Shown: positions 32,241 through 44,793, numbered from the stretch's first letter. The stretch is DNA of 64,000 bases from Phlyctochytrium arcticum (GCA_025602905.1 JAHLKI010000009.1:620001-684000), one strand, 5' to 3'. A program made the numbers and translations. The notes: a model not told the origin generated them from the letters alone.

Positions 32241-33689
32241 CTGCTGGACTTCCTGGTGCCCTTTCTGACCAGGTTGGATTTGATGCTCTTCCCGAAACGA
32301 TTCCGTAAATGCGTGGTGCTGTTGATCAAGAATGGGTTGCATCAACCCCAGCATGCTATCACCCTCCGCACCGCTCCCAAATTCGCCCTCATTGTGCAGC
32401 TGCATATTGACCAAAGTCTCAAGAATGTTGGGATCGAGTTCCTGGCCGTTCAGTTTTGGTGAGCCGATGAAGCTAGCTTGCGAGGTGTATGAATCATTCC
32501 GATTGTGACTGATGGCCGGTCGCGGGCGTCGGATCGGGACGCCTTGCGACGTTCTTGGTACTAAGGCAGCAGAGGAGGATGGATGGTACTGACTTCGTAA
32601 AGCATTGCTCTCGATGGGACTATTGGAACCCTGGGATTCCATAGAGTACTGCATAGTAGACAGATTCGGACTTGATGGTCCGTTCATCTGCTGATGAAGA
32701 CCGTGACCCAATGATTTTCCTCGCCGATGCCCCAGTCGGCTTTGCACCCCGTTCGCTGTAGGAGGTAAACTGCCGGCGGATTGTTGCCATTGGCCATGAT
32801 TGCTGTCGCCAGAGAACGAACCACCATTGTCTCCTGCATAGTTCACCTGTGCTTGATAGCGAGGCGCATCCCCATTAAATGAGCCAATCGAATAGCCGCG
32901 ACGATGTCTTGCAATGTGAGGATTTGGAGGACCGCTGGTAGCGCCATTTGATACATTATACTCTGAAATTGAGTGCCGAGGAGGTGTGCGAATGTGGGTA
33001 GAGGGAGTCATGTTGGGAACCGCGGAGTTGTTATTGTTGGTGGGGAAAGACTGGCTATGACGGGGTGGTGATGGGAAATTGTGCAACTTCCCTGGCAAGC
33101 TTGCTGAAGTCATGAGTGTGTGACCCCCAACGGAAACCCCTCGGCGATGCATTGGACCTGCTAATGCATTTTTGGGAGAGTTGTCCATACTGAAGACCGG
33201 CGAATTAGCGCCGGCGGGCATCGTAAAAGATGAGGTCCTTCGATGTGCAAGTGTTTCATTTGGTGTTGATCCGATGGACGAGACACGTCGATGCCTACCC
33301 GTTCGCATCACGCTTGGTTCAGATGGTAAAGTTCCCCAGGGTGAAGGCTGTGATGAGGGGTCGAGTTCGAGAAGTGCATTATTTGAACCAGAGGCATCAA
33401 ATTCTGTTGAGGTCACGTTGGGGAAGTGGTTTGGTTGGGATGAGATCGGACCTTCAATTGGAGCATTTGACAATATTTGCAATTGGTGCTGCATTACTGT
33501 GGAATTTTCCTGTTGTGATTGCTGCTGATGGCGAAGGTCTTGTGGCGCCATATTGAGGGAGTTGTCAAAGAGATGGGCATCATCAAACAGATCGTTGCCA
33601 ACATTCTGATGACAACTGTCCGCTTGAGTTTGGAAGGACTCCATCAAAGCATTTCCGTCCATGAAGATATCATCCAGCATTTCCTCCAT
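31005..33689 (-). CDS. C2H2 zinc-finger transcription factor, GLI/ZIC-like finger array
   Basis: Single exon, 894 aa from MEEMLDDIFMDG; an in-frame ATG at 33749 would add 20 residues. The first 560 residues are low-complexity (Ser, Asn, Gln, Pro), with repeats of H-R-R-G-x-S and a glutamine run near residue 485. The finger array runs from about residue 610. Atypical GLI/ZIC-like fingers (HRCRWTDCDLLF, YKCEWAECTRNQRPF) come first, then HTGERPFTCPIADCGKKFSRQDGL and KPYVCNVFGCGKAYYHSRSL. The C-terminal tail is rich in Gln, His and Ala. The layout fits a nuclear DNA-binding activator; targets unknown. CAG/CAA runs are likely length-polymorphic. Confidence 0.8.
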
Positions 33690-33749
33690 GATGCGTTGCT
33701 CCTGAGACCAGGTATCATACAAAAGACCAAGCGCAAAACCAGAAATCAA

Positions 33750-36700
33750 CTACAAAGGGAGGATACTGGAATAATCAGGAAATTAGCCGTAGGCCTCAGA
33801 ATTTGTGGAGAAGACTAGAAGAGTGCACGAAAAGGTGACAACTGCCTGTCGCAAAGTATCTATGATGTGCCCACCAGATAGACCCCAGTTGGAAGCGGCA
33901 GTGCGGGCAAAACACTCAGGACTGCCAAGACCCACTGGAACACCTTAGTCATAAAAGACCCTTTACCCGACCCTGATCCCAACTGACAAGTTCGGTATCC
34001 AGCTCCGTAGTCCACACAAGGAGAGGAGAAGACTGAAGACAAAGGGAAGGGACAGGAAGAGAATAGCTTACCTTTTGAGCCCAAGTCCCAGCGTGGGGGA
34101 GCTGTTGTTTTTAGCAGGGAACACCCTCCAGACCAAACGCCAATTGTGAGACCACTCGAAATTGCACACTTTCTCAAGACCGCCCGTATACAAAGAGCCA
34201 GAAGTTCAGGTCGATCGGCAAGGCTTCAGTAGCGATAGAAGGCAGGCTTTGTCCAGCAAAGCCTTTGTTGGGCGAATAAACAAGTAGGAGCAATGGAAGT
34301 GGCCGCTTCGATTTTGGAACCCAGACGGCGGCGCGATACGGTATGAGCGGAGAAAACGGTTTTGGCGCGACCGTTGGCTATAAACTTATTTGAGAAGGAG
34401 CCTTGAGGAAAAATGACAGCTTCCAGTATTATTGAATAGAATATGGGGCAGCTGGAGTAGTGGCCGAAAATAGAGTTGCAACGACGAAAAATGTGTCGAC
34501 GAAAATGGGAACTAGAACAAGCCTGCGATAAGCAGTAAGCAGGAAAAAGGTTGCGGGAGCGGCGGCAGTGTTGAGCGCAACGTAGTGGGCAATGAATGTT
34601 TGCGTAGCGCTTGGAGAATGAATGTAATGAGTGAGGGCCCCGAGCGTGTATTGCTGTTTCAGAGCGTTCGATGTTTGGTACGATCCTCTTGTAGTCTTGC
34701 GGGCGCCTGCTGCGCTGATACTCTTTGATGACGGTAATTTGGCACCCCAGCTGTCTCGTGTATGTATGGGAAAAGACGGCAATCCTCTTTGTCCTCCCTG
34801 CACGATGGTAAGCCTGGCAATTGGACAAAGGTTTTGGCCTCCCAGTGCTACGTCTAAAAGAGTGATGTGGTGCAAGCCTTTGCAAATCAAAATCGTTGGC
34901 CGATTTGATGCAGCAAATGCCCGGACAATCTATGTCAAACTTGAGGCGCAACTGAGTGATGGCCTAATGGCTGCACTATTGGGGAATCCTGCGAATGCGC
35001 GACTCATCAAACGTAGGGGTCGAAATTACAATTTCTTTTCGGGCTGACAGCCTGCCCAAATGCAAATGCGCAACACTTTTAAAGTGCTACAAGAAGCAAG
35101 TGTGCGCCTCGGTGAGCCGCGGACGACCAGGATATCAAAAGACCAATTGCTTGAGCCTTCGATGCGCCGTGTCGACTGCCTGCCCCCCACGACGGCAGCG
35201 TCTCCGGAAACGAGACGAAAATGCACCAATACCAGCGTCAACCGAAATTTCATATGAGTTGAACGCGCAGCGCGCGTCTCACATCATCTACGTTGATATG
35301 AAATTCTGACTTTTGTATAGTCGACGAGATATATAGGACTGGCCGCTGCGTGCCATTCTCCATCGTGTTGTCATGCATATGGTGTCCATCTTCCACGCGC
35401 CTCTACAATGGCTGGAAAGCCCTGTTGCAGAAACAACGGAACAAGCGATGTTGGCATAATCTCCTACATGGAGAGCCAACTGGCTTCGCTCATACCATGC
35501 TATATATCCACCAGTTGATTAGGTCCTATCCAGTTGGATCATGAAAGAACATTGTAATAGCTTGGCTTTGACCATATTTGGCCTTCACTACGATTTTATG
35601 CCATGATATCATGCTTGGGGTTGCATTGTTCAAATAAATTACTCATATGCCAGTGCAAATGCATCGTGGAAAACTTGATAAGATGCTGATTATGCGAGAT
35701 TCCCTACCAGGTAGACCCCTATGTACGTCTCTCAGCATCGAATGAACACCTCAACCAGTGCATCAGAGCCTCCTCTATGATCGACATAGCGGCAGATGTA
35801 CTATTTGCAACTTCGTGGACATTCAAACAGAATGTTGCCAGGGCAGAAAGGTGGGTACAAACAATACTCGACGGCTGCCGCGCAGGGTAACATGCCGTTG
35901 TTGCCAATGATCTTGGTGGTTACCACCAACTACTATTTAGCCCAACTGACACGGGGTAATTGTGCAGTTCCAAGTTTTACAGCTTTGGCGGCAGCCAGCT
36001 CGAGGTCATTGGTTCTCACGGCGAACAGCTCGAAAAGTTTGCTTACGTACTCAAATGAAGCGCGACGCGTGTGGACGCGTTTCAAGACACTAAAGTGATT
36101 TTTTTTGTCAGATGCAATATTTTCAGCAGAAGCAAAATAAAGTATCTGGCTGGATAGGATGCACGATATACAGACGCCGCTAGCAATTTAGAGCTTGGTT
36201 GGTCATGGAATTGGGAGCTCATTTATTAAAAGCCTGGGAAAATATAGTCGGTGATTGTCAACACGTCGACAGACATTGTCAAGATTTGCGTCCAGGCAAC
36301 CACAGAGAACTCTGAGTGCGGATGATATAGATTCACAGGCTGTTACACGACCGACAATGAATAAATGTTCGATTACTTACGTTCCACCATACGATCGAGA
36401 TCCGTGATATGTATTGGACCTATGACAGACAATCTTGCCGTCATAAAGGCATACGGGCGTCTTTCTCATGCCGGTATTTAACAATGGGCTCTGACAATGC
36501 GGCGTAATACGCTTCTCTGGGCGCTACATTAGCAGCATTCCTCGAACCCACAAATCCTCTTCAAATTTCCATGGCATGGCGCTTCCATATATACTTTAGT
36601 CGCGCAGTGAGAGATATCGATTAACCGATATGTAGGATACTTGTATAGCGAAGGCGGCAAGATCGCATATGATCTACAAAATCGATTGTTATTTCCTCTG

Positions 36701-37072
36701 CACGATGAGGGCTGGCTGATAGGACCGCTCCGGAAGTATAGCCAATGAGAGGCTTCCCTTTCAAAGGAGAAAGAATTTACACCCGTAAAACATATGGCCG
36801 ATTCATATATCATAGATCAGAAATGAAAGATGTCGATAAGGGAGGTAGCACTAGAAGGAACACCCCATGCCCGGGAACAAGTCGAGCATGGTTTGACGAA
36901 CATCGCTTTCATCTCCATTCTCAATCATCAGGATGAATTCGTTTTGGTGGGGAACCGATAGAATGAAATAGGAATGGACCAGTCCCTAACACAATAGCTG
37001 TCTGGTATATGTATGTAGACAAATAAAAAGGCAAAAAAAGCGATATTCTTGGGGTATAGCGGGAGCATTTTC
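33750..37072. other. Gene-poor 3.3-kb region
   Basis: No gene that I can support. The longest frame (34226-34951 minus) and an overlapping one (34429-34890 minus, with a hydrophobic end TFFVVATLFSATTPAAPYS) compete on the same strand, and neither shows a family motif. Near 35247-35308 there is an imperfect inverted repeat (GAAATTTCATAT against TTGATATGAAATTC). Confidence 0.4.
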
Positions 37073-37918
37073 TCAACTACCATGCTTTTTGGGATCCTGC
37101 CCTCCAATCTCCCTCCTCGCCCCATAACTGACTCCAGCCGCATTAGCCCCACCCGCAAACCCCATCTGCTGGCTAACCGCCCCCGGATCCGCCCCCGGTA
37201 CAATCTGCGTCGCCGCAACCTCAGCAACTTGCCGACGATTCCCGTACCCGCCCATCCCAGCTTGACTCGCGCCCCCTGCAAACCCCATCTGCAACCCAAT
37301 AATATTTTTGCCCTCGGCGAGCTGCGCGTCCGTGAACTGGACTTCGTGCTTGTCGGCCAGCTTGGGGCCCAATTGGGGCTGGGTGTCCTTTAACGCACCA
37401 ATCTTGGCGGCGTGCCGGCTGAGCGCAAAGAGGGTATCAATGACTTGCATCGGATTCTTGTTTTCGAACAGGTCGATAGTCTGGAATTGGTCAGAGGGGG
37501 GAACGTGAAAGGTGGATGACAGGGCCGAGAGAAACGAATTGATGTTTTCCATTTGCTTGAACGGCATTTTGGAGGTATTGAATTTTATGGGCTGCGATGG
37601 GGTTAGGGCATTGACCAATCTGCACCGGAAAAAACTTGTCAATGGTGGTCCTCCGATTGAACCCGTTCACAACTTACTTGCAAAGCAATACACCGTCTCT
37701 AAGCCCATCCTGCAGTGTCTCTCCGACCACCTTCTCTTTGGTAATACTCTCAACCCATTCTCGGGCCTCCTTCTCTCGGTGCGGATCGTACTTGGCCGCG
37801 GCTTTTGCAGCTGGGAAGAATAAATCGATCAGTATTTATTCTGGAAAATAATATTTAGGACTCGATGAGACTGACCTAATTCTTTGTCGAGACCGTAAAT
37901 GGGAACGTTGCTAGACAT
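37073..37918 (-). CDS. SCP1: Transgelin/calponin-type actin-binding protein (SCP1-like)
   Basis: Three exons (37918-37876, 37810-37678, 37619-37073) join in frame to 240 aa. A single calponin-homology domain occupies about residues 15-150: EAREWVESITKE, LQDGLRDGVLLCKLVNALTP, FKQMENINSFLSA and a D-L-F-E-x-K-N-P-M-Q-V segment. Two calponin-like repeats follow, IIGLQMGFAGGASQAGMG and QQMGFAGGANAAGVSYG. Yeast Scp1 has one repeat and bundles actin in cortical patches; two repeats should strengthen actin binding. The start gives M-S-S-N-V-P-I-Y-G-L-D, typical for the family. Confidence 0.88.
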
Positions 37919-38452
37919 TGCGAGGAGTTGAACGGTGCTTGGTTGGTCCTCAAGATTTGAGACCGTGCGAGTGATTTTATACCACTTTTCCAAAACCTGA
38001 TTCACGCACGCGACGCGTTCAGTGCTTCAGGTATAAACAAAAGTCGCAAGGAACCACTGAAAACCTCCCATAGCGGTGTTCTGGAAGCGTCTGCTCTCTT
38101 TTTCAAATAGCACCAAGTTACACTGGAGAACAGCCTCTTCTACCTGTCAGAAATGCAATTGGTGGGGGCTGTACATACTGTGCTTGCACATTACAGAGGC
38201 AACTCATTAGATTAGAAGATACCCCAAAATATATATTCGTCCAATTTGACTTGGAAATGGAAGATCATTCGCAGCTCCCACTCTTTCATCACCATTTGCA
38301 TCAACATCATGGCATCCTCCTTGTGCATCCAACCAATGTTCGGAGTTTCGCTGACAATAATGTCCGCGCCACATCCAACCTAGAGCAAATCGCCAACGAT
38401 CTGCATGCAATCTTTGTTTCGCTCATAGTACTCTAGCAGCAAGTATAGCAAT

Positions 38453-41177
38453 ATGGACGGAACCTCCACCGACCCTCCACCCCAGCCAACCCTCGGCGAT
38501 CTGATTGACCAACTCTCGAACGAATTCCGAACAGTCTATGCCGACAATGCCAAAATCGAGCCGTTGACTGGCAGTGCTGGACAACCCCCAGAATGCAGCG
38601 TTCCAAACTGTATGTCTTACCTCTGTGTCCACCAGTTACAATGCTAACCAGGAGGCTTTGGTCGGATGAATACAGTCTTACACAGTCTGGCGCTCAACCC
38701 CGTGGCCGTGAAAGCCGATCTGCTCAAATCCATCAATGAGATAGAGACGGTGTTGACCCGATACCGCGACGAAACGATTAGTCCGGCGGCAACAACTGAA
38801 GCGTTTGATTCGCCTGTAGTTAATGAATACTTTCAGTTGCTCAAGGTATGAATGCGTGATATATTCAATCCTCCAGCGGCAGTGAAGCAATCGTTTGTTT
38901 ATATTTGGGTTTGTTTTTGGGTATAGAGTCGAACAGGGCAATTGACGACACTTGCGCCGTTCCGGAGTGTAGTCGGAGAATGTCTGGATGTGGTCAAGGA
39001 TCGGCCTATTCCAATCAAGTCTCTCGGACGCGATGCGACCATCAAACGATTGGAACAAGTCACACTGGAAGTCGGGTAATTTGATTGTGCGAGGTACCTT
39101 ATACATCAAGAACCTAAATGAAACTATGGGGTTAGCTTGCAATTCTTTTGTGGGCCGGATCTGGAAGACTCTTCACTTTTGGCCGTTGTGATTTGTGGAG
39201 ATGTGGTTGTAGCTGATGTAAGAGTCTTTTAGAACGAGCGACAATCTGTGAAAACTCAACACTACTCCCCTAATTATCAGATTCATATCTCGCCATCGGC
39301 AGATATAACGAAAACGACGTTGACTTTCGCGATGCCGGATTCGGCAGAACACTCGCTACCGGATGTGGTATGTATGCCCTCTTTCGATGTCCTTTTAGTG
39401 TACTCAATTAAATCCACCAGCTTGCGGACACGCTGCTACTGGACATGATCAAGTTGGTTTGGTTTCCCCGTGCGTAAAACGCTCAAACGTCCCAACTGAC
39501 ATGACATATATCAGGAAGGGAGACTTTTCAGCATTAAAGCAGGCATTGGCCTATCTGGCCCTGCTCGACACCAACAAGGGCGAAAACCTCCACTATCAAA
39601 AAGCAATGGAAGCAGATTTGGCGGCTATCCACGAGATTGAGCGCGCAAATATGGGTGCGGATATGGAGAGTATTATGGCCGAGGGGCACGGGATTCCGGT
39701 GAGGCATTTAAACCAACTTGGCCCGACACTGGTGTATTGGGCAACGGCTGCGGCCCGCTTGGATATTGACTGGGGACTTGGTAAGTTGTGAATGCTATGC
39801 GGGTATTTTGGATAGGGCCTTATGGATCTCTAAGCCGAGGCTAGTCTGCGCTCGATTCTGAGCAACACGGGAATATGCCGGGCATACATCAAATTGGAGC
39901 CGAGTACTCCCACCTGGCTACTGGGAAAATCTCAACAACAATATCTGGTTCCTGGCAACGACCCAAATTTCACCATCCCACCCGCGGATCAACCATATTA
40001 CAACATCATTCAAGGCCAGTCATGGCACAATGCTGCCCCTCTCAACTTTTTCAACCCCATACCCAACTCTATCAGCCCAAAAGATTTATGCTTTTATATA
40101 AAGCTGCAGCCGGCCATTGCGGTGACGACGTTGGTTGCGCGCAGGATTGCGGCTAAAGGGAGGGAGGGAGCAGCAGCAACCGATGCGACGGACGATGGAG
40201 AGATGGCAGCGGGGAATGATGTGGATGAGAATTTTGCCGGTTTGAGTGAGCTTCTGGTAAGTAGGCTGAAAATGAGTGAGGATGTTGGACTTTGCATCTG
40301 ATTTTTATTTGGGTGGTAGACGCGAGATGTGGCTGCTGGAGGTGATAAGCTGAATTTGCAAAAGTTTTCTGCCCGTATACCCATCCGGATAGCTACCACC
40401 AAGAATGAAACTATTAGCCCTGCCAATCCATCAATAACCAACGCATCACCAACACAATCATCAGCAGCAGTAGATTTATCTATTGCCTACCGGTACGTGG
40501 CACCGCAGGACTCATCCGCGGTTGTCATCAACAGTATACCCTGCGCGCATCCCCGACATATATACTCCATTTTCCAGCTGCTACGGCGACAGCTGGTGTT
40601 TAATGCCTTATTCCGAAGCTGCTTCAACGTGCATACATTTACTATGGGCTTGCCCCGTGAGACGGGGAATGCAGAGAGCGGTGTGGCCACGGGAGCTGTA
40701 AGTGATGGACAAACGGGATCCGCCGTTGAGAGTGTGCAAGTGATGTTGCTGGACTGGAGTCCACCGGAAACTCTGGTATTTTTAATCCGGGGTCCGTTGT
40801 CAGACGCCGGCCCCTCAACAACGGCCACGACCACGACCATTACCGCCGGAACAACTTCTAAACCACCACCCGCACCCAAACCCCGCGCGGCATCACCTCC
40901 CGATGCCCAAGCGCAGACCTACCGCGTCACTTTTACAATAACGGAAGCGGTCGAGATCCACATTTCGATAGACGAGCAGATGGGTGGCATGGATACGGCG
41001 CAGATGTGGGATCTGCCAGTGGCGGGCGATGCGGGGATTGCGTGGTTGAAGACACCGTTTTCGAGCCCACGGTTTGAGCGGATAGCGACCCGGACGATGG
41101 ATGTTGGGATCGTGCTGAGTCGGATATGGCAAGTCGTGAGGCCACAGTCGTCCGGCGGCGGCGGTGGTCGATCGTAA
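38453..41177 (+). CDS. MED1: Probable Mediator complex subunit 1 (Med1 domain)
   Basis: Multi-exon plus-strand gene starting MDGTSTDPPPQP, with exons near 38453-38610, 38655-38846, 38926-39075, 39125-39215, 39280-39480, 39514-39780, 39850-40257 and 40320-41177. Landmarks that fit Med1 are a helical N-terminus (LKSINEIETVL), a beta segment with SLLAVVICGDVVVAD followed by I-S-P-S-A-D-I-T-K-T, and the GDFSALKQALAYLALLD helix. Later come D-L-S-I-A-Y-R-Y and HPRHIYSIFQLLRRQLVFNALF. The last exon has an Ala/Thr/Pro-rich insertion and ends in a Gly run. Med1 bridges activators to RNA polymerase II in the nucleus. The assignment rests on weak, spread-out similarity. Exon borders are approximate. Confidence 0.55.
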
Positions 41178-41376
41178 TCTCCGGGTCCGTTCTCTCAATG
41201 TATCGATTCCCATGTATATTTGACACATGTAGCTGTAGCTGCAACCTTTACAATAGTCTACCCGATGAAATGACAAGGCTAAACTAGAGTCTTCTATACT
41301 AAAGTTTAAAGTTTCAATACAGAAGTGAGTAAATGTATTGCACCATTGTCTTGAAAAGATGGTCCTGGGAGAGCTT

Positions 41377-42572
41377 CAACCGTCCACCCAATCATACTTA
41401 TGGATGCCGTTCTTGAGGGCATGCGATAGCTGGCAGAAACCGCACAAGAATGCCTTCCTTCAACCGACATTGTGTTTCAGACGGCCACAAAATCCGCAGG
41501 GTTTGGTGGTGTAGGCTTTGTCTCGAAGCTCTACGATGAGTCGGTCGATCAGTTCCATCGAGCAGATCGTGACCGTGTTCGCGAGTTGATGCGACCTTTG
41601 CCCTTGACTGTGCGCTCGCCTACGATGCGTTTCGGCCGCTCGATCATACGTTCGACCTCGAATATCGACCCGTGGATGTACTTTAATTGTCGGTGAAATA
41701 TCTCACGACGATCTTGTTCACGCACTCCTTCACGCGGTTGCGTATCTTCTCCTGGAATGCATCCAGGAAAAGATACGCAACCTCCTCCAGCGATCGGATG
41801 GGAGCCAGGCTGCGGAAAGGTTGCCAGTGTCCAGCCTACTGGCTAGCGCGTCGCATCTGGCCTGAGGGGTACGAAAGATGGCCTCCACGTCCGTCGTGGT
41901 GCCAAACGAACCCGTCACCATCCGCGTTGGCGAATAGTATGTGAGGATCCTGGGCGACCAGGTGCCCTATGTTCTCCTCGCGGACCGACTCTTTCTCAAC
42001 ATACAGTGGGACGTGCAAGAAGAAGCGTCCGGTCAGCGTCAGTGTCATCTTCACCACCATCACAGGTCCGTGTGAGTGGCGATCTAATATCCGCCGCCGC
42101 TGGTCCCGACGGTGGAATCGCAGCTGGTCTTTGACCGGTAGCGATGTTGTATAATAATTACATCGTTGCCCCGCCATCTTGCTAAAGTTCTGCGTTGGGA
42201 TCGTCAACGCCGATGAAGCCTCGTTTTTGATGGAGCGAAACTTGATGTGATCGAAAAAGTTTGACGCCCCGTTGGCACAGCGTGCGAAAGCTGCCGATTC
42301 CGATGGCCTTCGGCATGCGGTTCACCTTGCAGGTACACAAACTGAGTTTTCGTGGCCATCCGGTTGGATGAAGGGATCAAGCGAAGGTTCCTCTGGTAGT
42401 ACTTCTTCATTACACCTAGAGCCCAGTTGTAGGTGTGTCGTATAGCATCAACCAACCTGATGCAGCATCCTTTGACATTGAAATGGGTATTATACAGTCG
42501 AAAACTTTCCGTGCTATGATACAATTGGACCTGTTCAAGAACTGACTTATAAAATACAAAACAAATGGGCAC
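41377..42572 (-). pseudogene. Decayed Fanzor (eukaryotic TnpB-like) nuclease gene
   Basis: Minus-strand fragments in family order, in shifting frames. DAIRHTYNWALGVMKKYYQ at about 42460-42400 is the N-terminal helix. FFDHIKFRSIKNEAS and TIPTQNFSKM follow near 42250-42170. GRFFLHVPLYVEKE then IGHLVAQDPHILFA (about 42020-41940) is the RuvC-I strand with its Asp. DAFQEKIRNRVKECVNKIVVRY (about 41770-41700) is the bridging helix. AYTTKPCGFCGRLKHN and FLCGFCQLSHALKNG (about 41515-41405) are the two halves of the zinc ribbon. Frameshifts and stops separate them, and the RuvC-II Glu region and the final R-D-x-N-G motif are damaged (A-L-K-N-G), so no active nuclease can be made. Confidence 0.72.
41737..41781. 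repeat. Near-perfect hairpin, 19-bp stem and 7-nt loop
   Basis: GTTGCGTATCTTCTCCTGG pairs with CCAGGAAAAGATACGCAAC around AATGCAT; one of 19 pairs is a G-T wobble on one strand. It lies inside the Fanzor remnant, over the bridging-helix codons. Confidence 0.75.
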
Positions 42573-42599
42573 TTAGAGTGACGGTCGGAGCTGGTGAGA

Positions 42600-43420
42600 G
42601 TTTTTGAAGGTGAGGTTGCGGTGTTGAGCCGTGTTAAACGCAAAAGCAGCCGTTGTCTCTTTCATTGCATCGAACAACGAGACTCTGCCTTATGGGGCCA
42701 TCGGATATTGAGAATGCTCTGTCTTATTGAGACTGCCATTATTCATTCTGCTTTGGGAGTGCTTTGTGGTCCATCTTGGGCCTGATCCAGGACCTGATCT
42801 TCTGATCTCGGGCATTTCTACAGGTTTTTACATGACAGGTCTCAAGGAGTGGAGGAGTGACAAAGACGCGTCCTTCAGAACTGTATGACTGTGCCGCACT
42901 AGCAGCTATTCGGCGATCGCCGATGCGCGCGCGTAAAACAATGACTTGCTAAACTTTGACATTTTGTTGATCCGACTTTCGTGAATCCTTTATCCTGCTA
43001 TCAATCTATAATTTTGACATTGGCATACATCAATTAGTGGAGCCGCCGATGCATCGCTATTTCGCATAACCATATTATCGTCGATACTCTGGACCCACGA
43101 TGCAACCAGCCCGGTGCATGCAACCCCATAATGCATAAGATCTCCCCGAATGACTTATTAAACCTTTGTTTATGGCGATGGCCAGCGACAATCGGCTGCG
43201 ACTTTGGACTTCCGGAACACGGATATTTACGACTTCCGCCATGGCATGAAGCCGCATGATACAGCCGCATCAAGAAAAAGTGACAGTTTTCCAGAAGATG
43301 ATTAATACCACTTCCTACCGTTTTTTTACGTAACTGACGGGTCATCAAAAGGGTCATGACGATCGCTGGACTTTGGACGGGATGGTCGGCGTTGAACGTC
43401 GGTCGGGGTCCGAAAAAAAA
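42600..43420. other. Spacer upstream of the lipocalin gene
   Basis: About 0.8 kb with no recognisable gene; small ORFs on both strands lack motifs. The last 100 bp form the lipocalin promoter. Confidence 0.4.
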
Positions 43421-43429
43421 GTATAAAAG
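43421..43429 (+). promoter_or_regulatory. TATA box of the lipocalin gene
   Basis: TATAAAAG at 43422-43429, preceded by an A run. A CT-rich stretch follows 25-35 nt downstream, and the ATG lies 117 nt further on. Consistent with a strongly transcribed or regulated gene. Confidence 0.6.
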
Positions 43430-43545
43430 CTAGCGGTGCACGGCAGTCTCCTCCTCATCTTGCAGTAAAGCACACATCTGCACTACATCCAGAATCAGCT
43501 ACCATCTCTCATCATCAATAACTCCTGAACGACCCACCAGGCAAC

Positions 43546-44346
43546 ATGTTTTCCCAATCATCATTCAGCATCAAGTCTGCTGCTCTGCTTCTTCCCCTTC
43601 TCGCATTGACCGCTTCGGCCGCCCCTACACCGGTCCAAGTCGGCGTCAGCGTCCCACCGACCTGCCCAGTCCCGCCCTCCATCAAATCCCTCGATCTCGA
43701 AAAGTACCAGGGCACGTGGTATGAGATTGGCACCACCAACTTTGTCCGCAACACCATCGAGCGCGGCTGCGACTGCGTGACTGCCGAGTACTCTCTCAAC
43801 TACGACAATGAGACGGAAACCGTTACCCCATCCCTTTGGTCAAGGACAAATGACAAGAAGCACTCCGCCAAAAAGTACCACGACTCTGCAACTGCAGAAG
43901 TAAAGTCCATCAATGTCCTCAACACTTGCTACAACACAACGGAACAGGCATACAGCATTGCCAACGGCACTGCGGTTCCCGTCGGCGGCAAGGAAAAGCC
44001 AGGCGAACTCCAAGTCAACTTTCCTCAGTCTCGTCAAGAAACCGGCGCCAACTACGTCGTCACCAAGATCTGGGGCGATTACGAGCAAGTATTGGTCGGT
44101 GGCCAATGTTACCGCTACATGTGGATCCTGGCCCGTGAAAATGTTGTCCCCGAGGAGCGTTTGGAAGAAATCAAGCAGTTTGCTACCGACCTCGGATTCG
44201 ATTTGACTGCCCTTGAATTCCAATTGACCAATCAAACTGACTGCCCCGCCCGCAACGAGACTATTCCCGTCATCGAGGCGCCAGGCAACCAGGGCGAAGA
44301 GGAGGAAGCGGCCCCGGCCACCACTGTCCTTTCTCGCTTCACCTAG
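43546..44346 (+). CDS. Secreted lipocalin (apolipoprotein D/Blc-like)
   Basis: Single exon, 266 aa. A signal peptide (IKSAALLLPLLALTASA, cleavage expected near residue 26) is followed by the lipocalin entry motif DLEKYQGTWYEIGTT, with the conserved G-x-W. Beta strands follow, with Cys pairs (RGCDCVTAEYSL, NTCYNTTEQAYS, GQCYRYMWILARE) and the closing helix LEEIKQFATDLGFDLTAL. Several N-x-S/T sites suggest glycosylation. An acidic tail (G-E-E-E-E-A-A-P) ends the protein and no GPI or membrane anchor is evident. Lipocalins bind small hydrophobic ligands such as fatty acids or sterols; the ligand here is unknown. Confidence 0.85.
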   Translation: MFSQSSFSIKSAALLLPLLALTASAAPTPVQVGVSVPPTCPVPPSIKSLDLEKYQGTWYEIGTTNFVRNTIERGCDCVTAEYSLNYDNETETVTPSLWSRTNDKKHSAKKYHDSATAEVKSINVLNTCYNTTEQAYSIANGTAVPVGGKEKPGELQVNFPQSRQETGANYVVTKIWGDYEQVLVGGQCYRYMWILARENVVPEERLEEIKQFATDLGFDLTALEFQLTNQTDCPARNETIPVIEAPGNQGEEEEAAPATTVLSRFT

Positions 44347-44793
44347 ATAGATTTCGCTCCTTATATACCTCGTCTACCCGACTCATTATCTGTAATATAA
44401 ATGCACTTTAGTAAATACTCATTATATTTCTACTTCCTCCACGTTACCGTTTGTCTCCAATCTCAAAAGCATCTTTCTCACGCGAAATTTCAGGCCAAGT
44501 GTGGCTGTGAGGTTGACTTCGGTGAAGCGCAGCAACCGCTGACCAACGCGCGTTTCATTTCTGTGTCGTCGTGGGAAGTGTTTTCGCGCGAGTGAGAATC
44601 ATCCACTTCCATCCGTAGCAGACAACTCAACTTCAAAACCCGGCAAAGGCCGTATTTGTTGGGCGTCAAAGCGAGTGGATCAAAGCGTTGTTGGCATGCA
44701 GGAAAACGCTAGTATTTGAAATCTATCGTTGACTTTGCTAACCAGTTGTTTTCTTTTTTTTCCCTTGCTGGCCACCGGGCGAGACTCGCAGCA

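Noticed and set aside
32200..32260. Glutamine-codon run as a separate repeat element
   Set aside because: It is simply the poly-Gln tract of the zinc-finger protein, in frame and expected for such factors.
34226..34951. 241-codon minus-strand ORF
   Set aside because: A second frame on the same strand is open over most of it, composition is Arg/Ser/His-rich without motif, and no splice partner was found.
42204..42572. 122-codon minus-strand ORF as an independent gene
   Set aside because: Its residues match the N-terminal part of Fanzor proteins and the remaining parts lie downstream in other frames, so it is a fragment of a broken gene.
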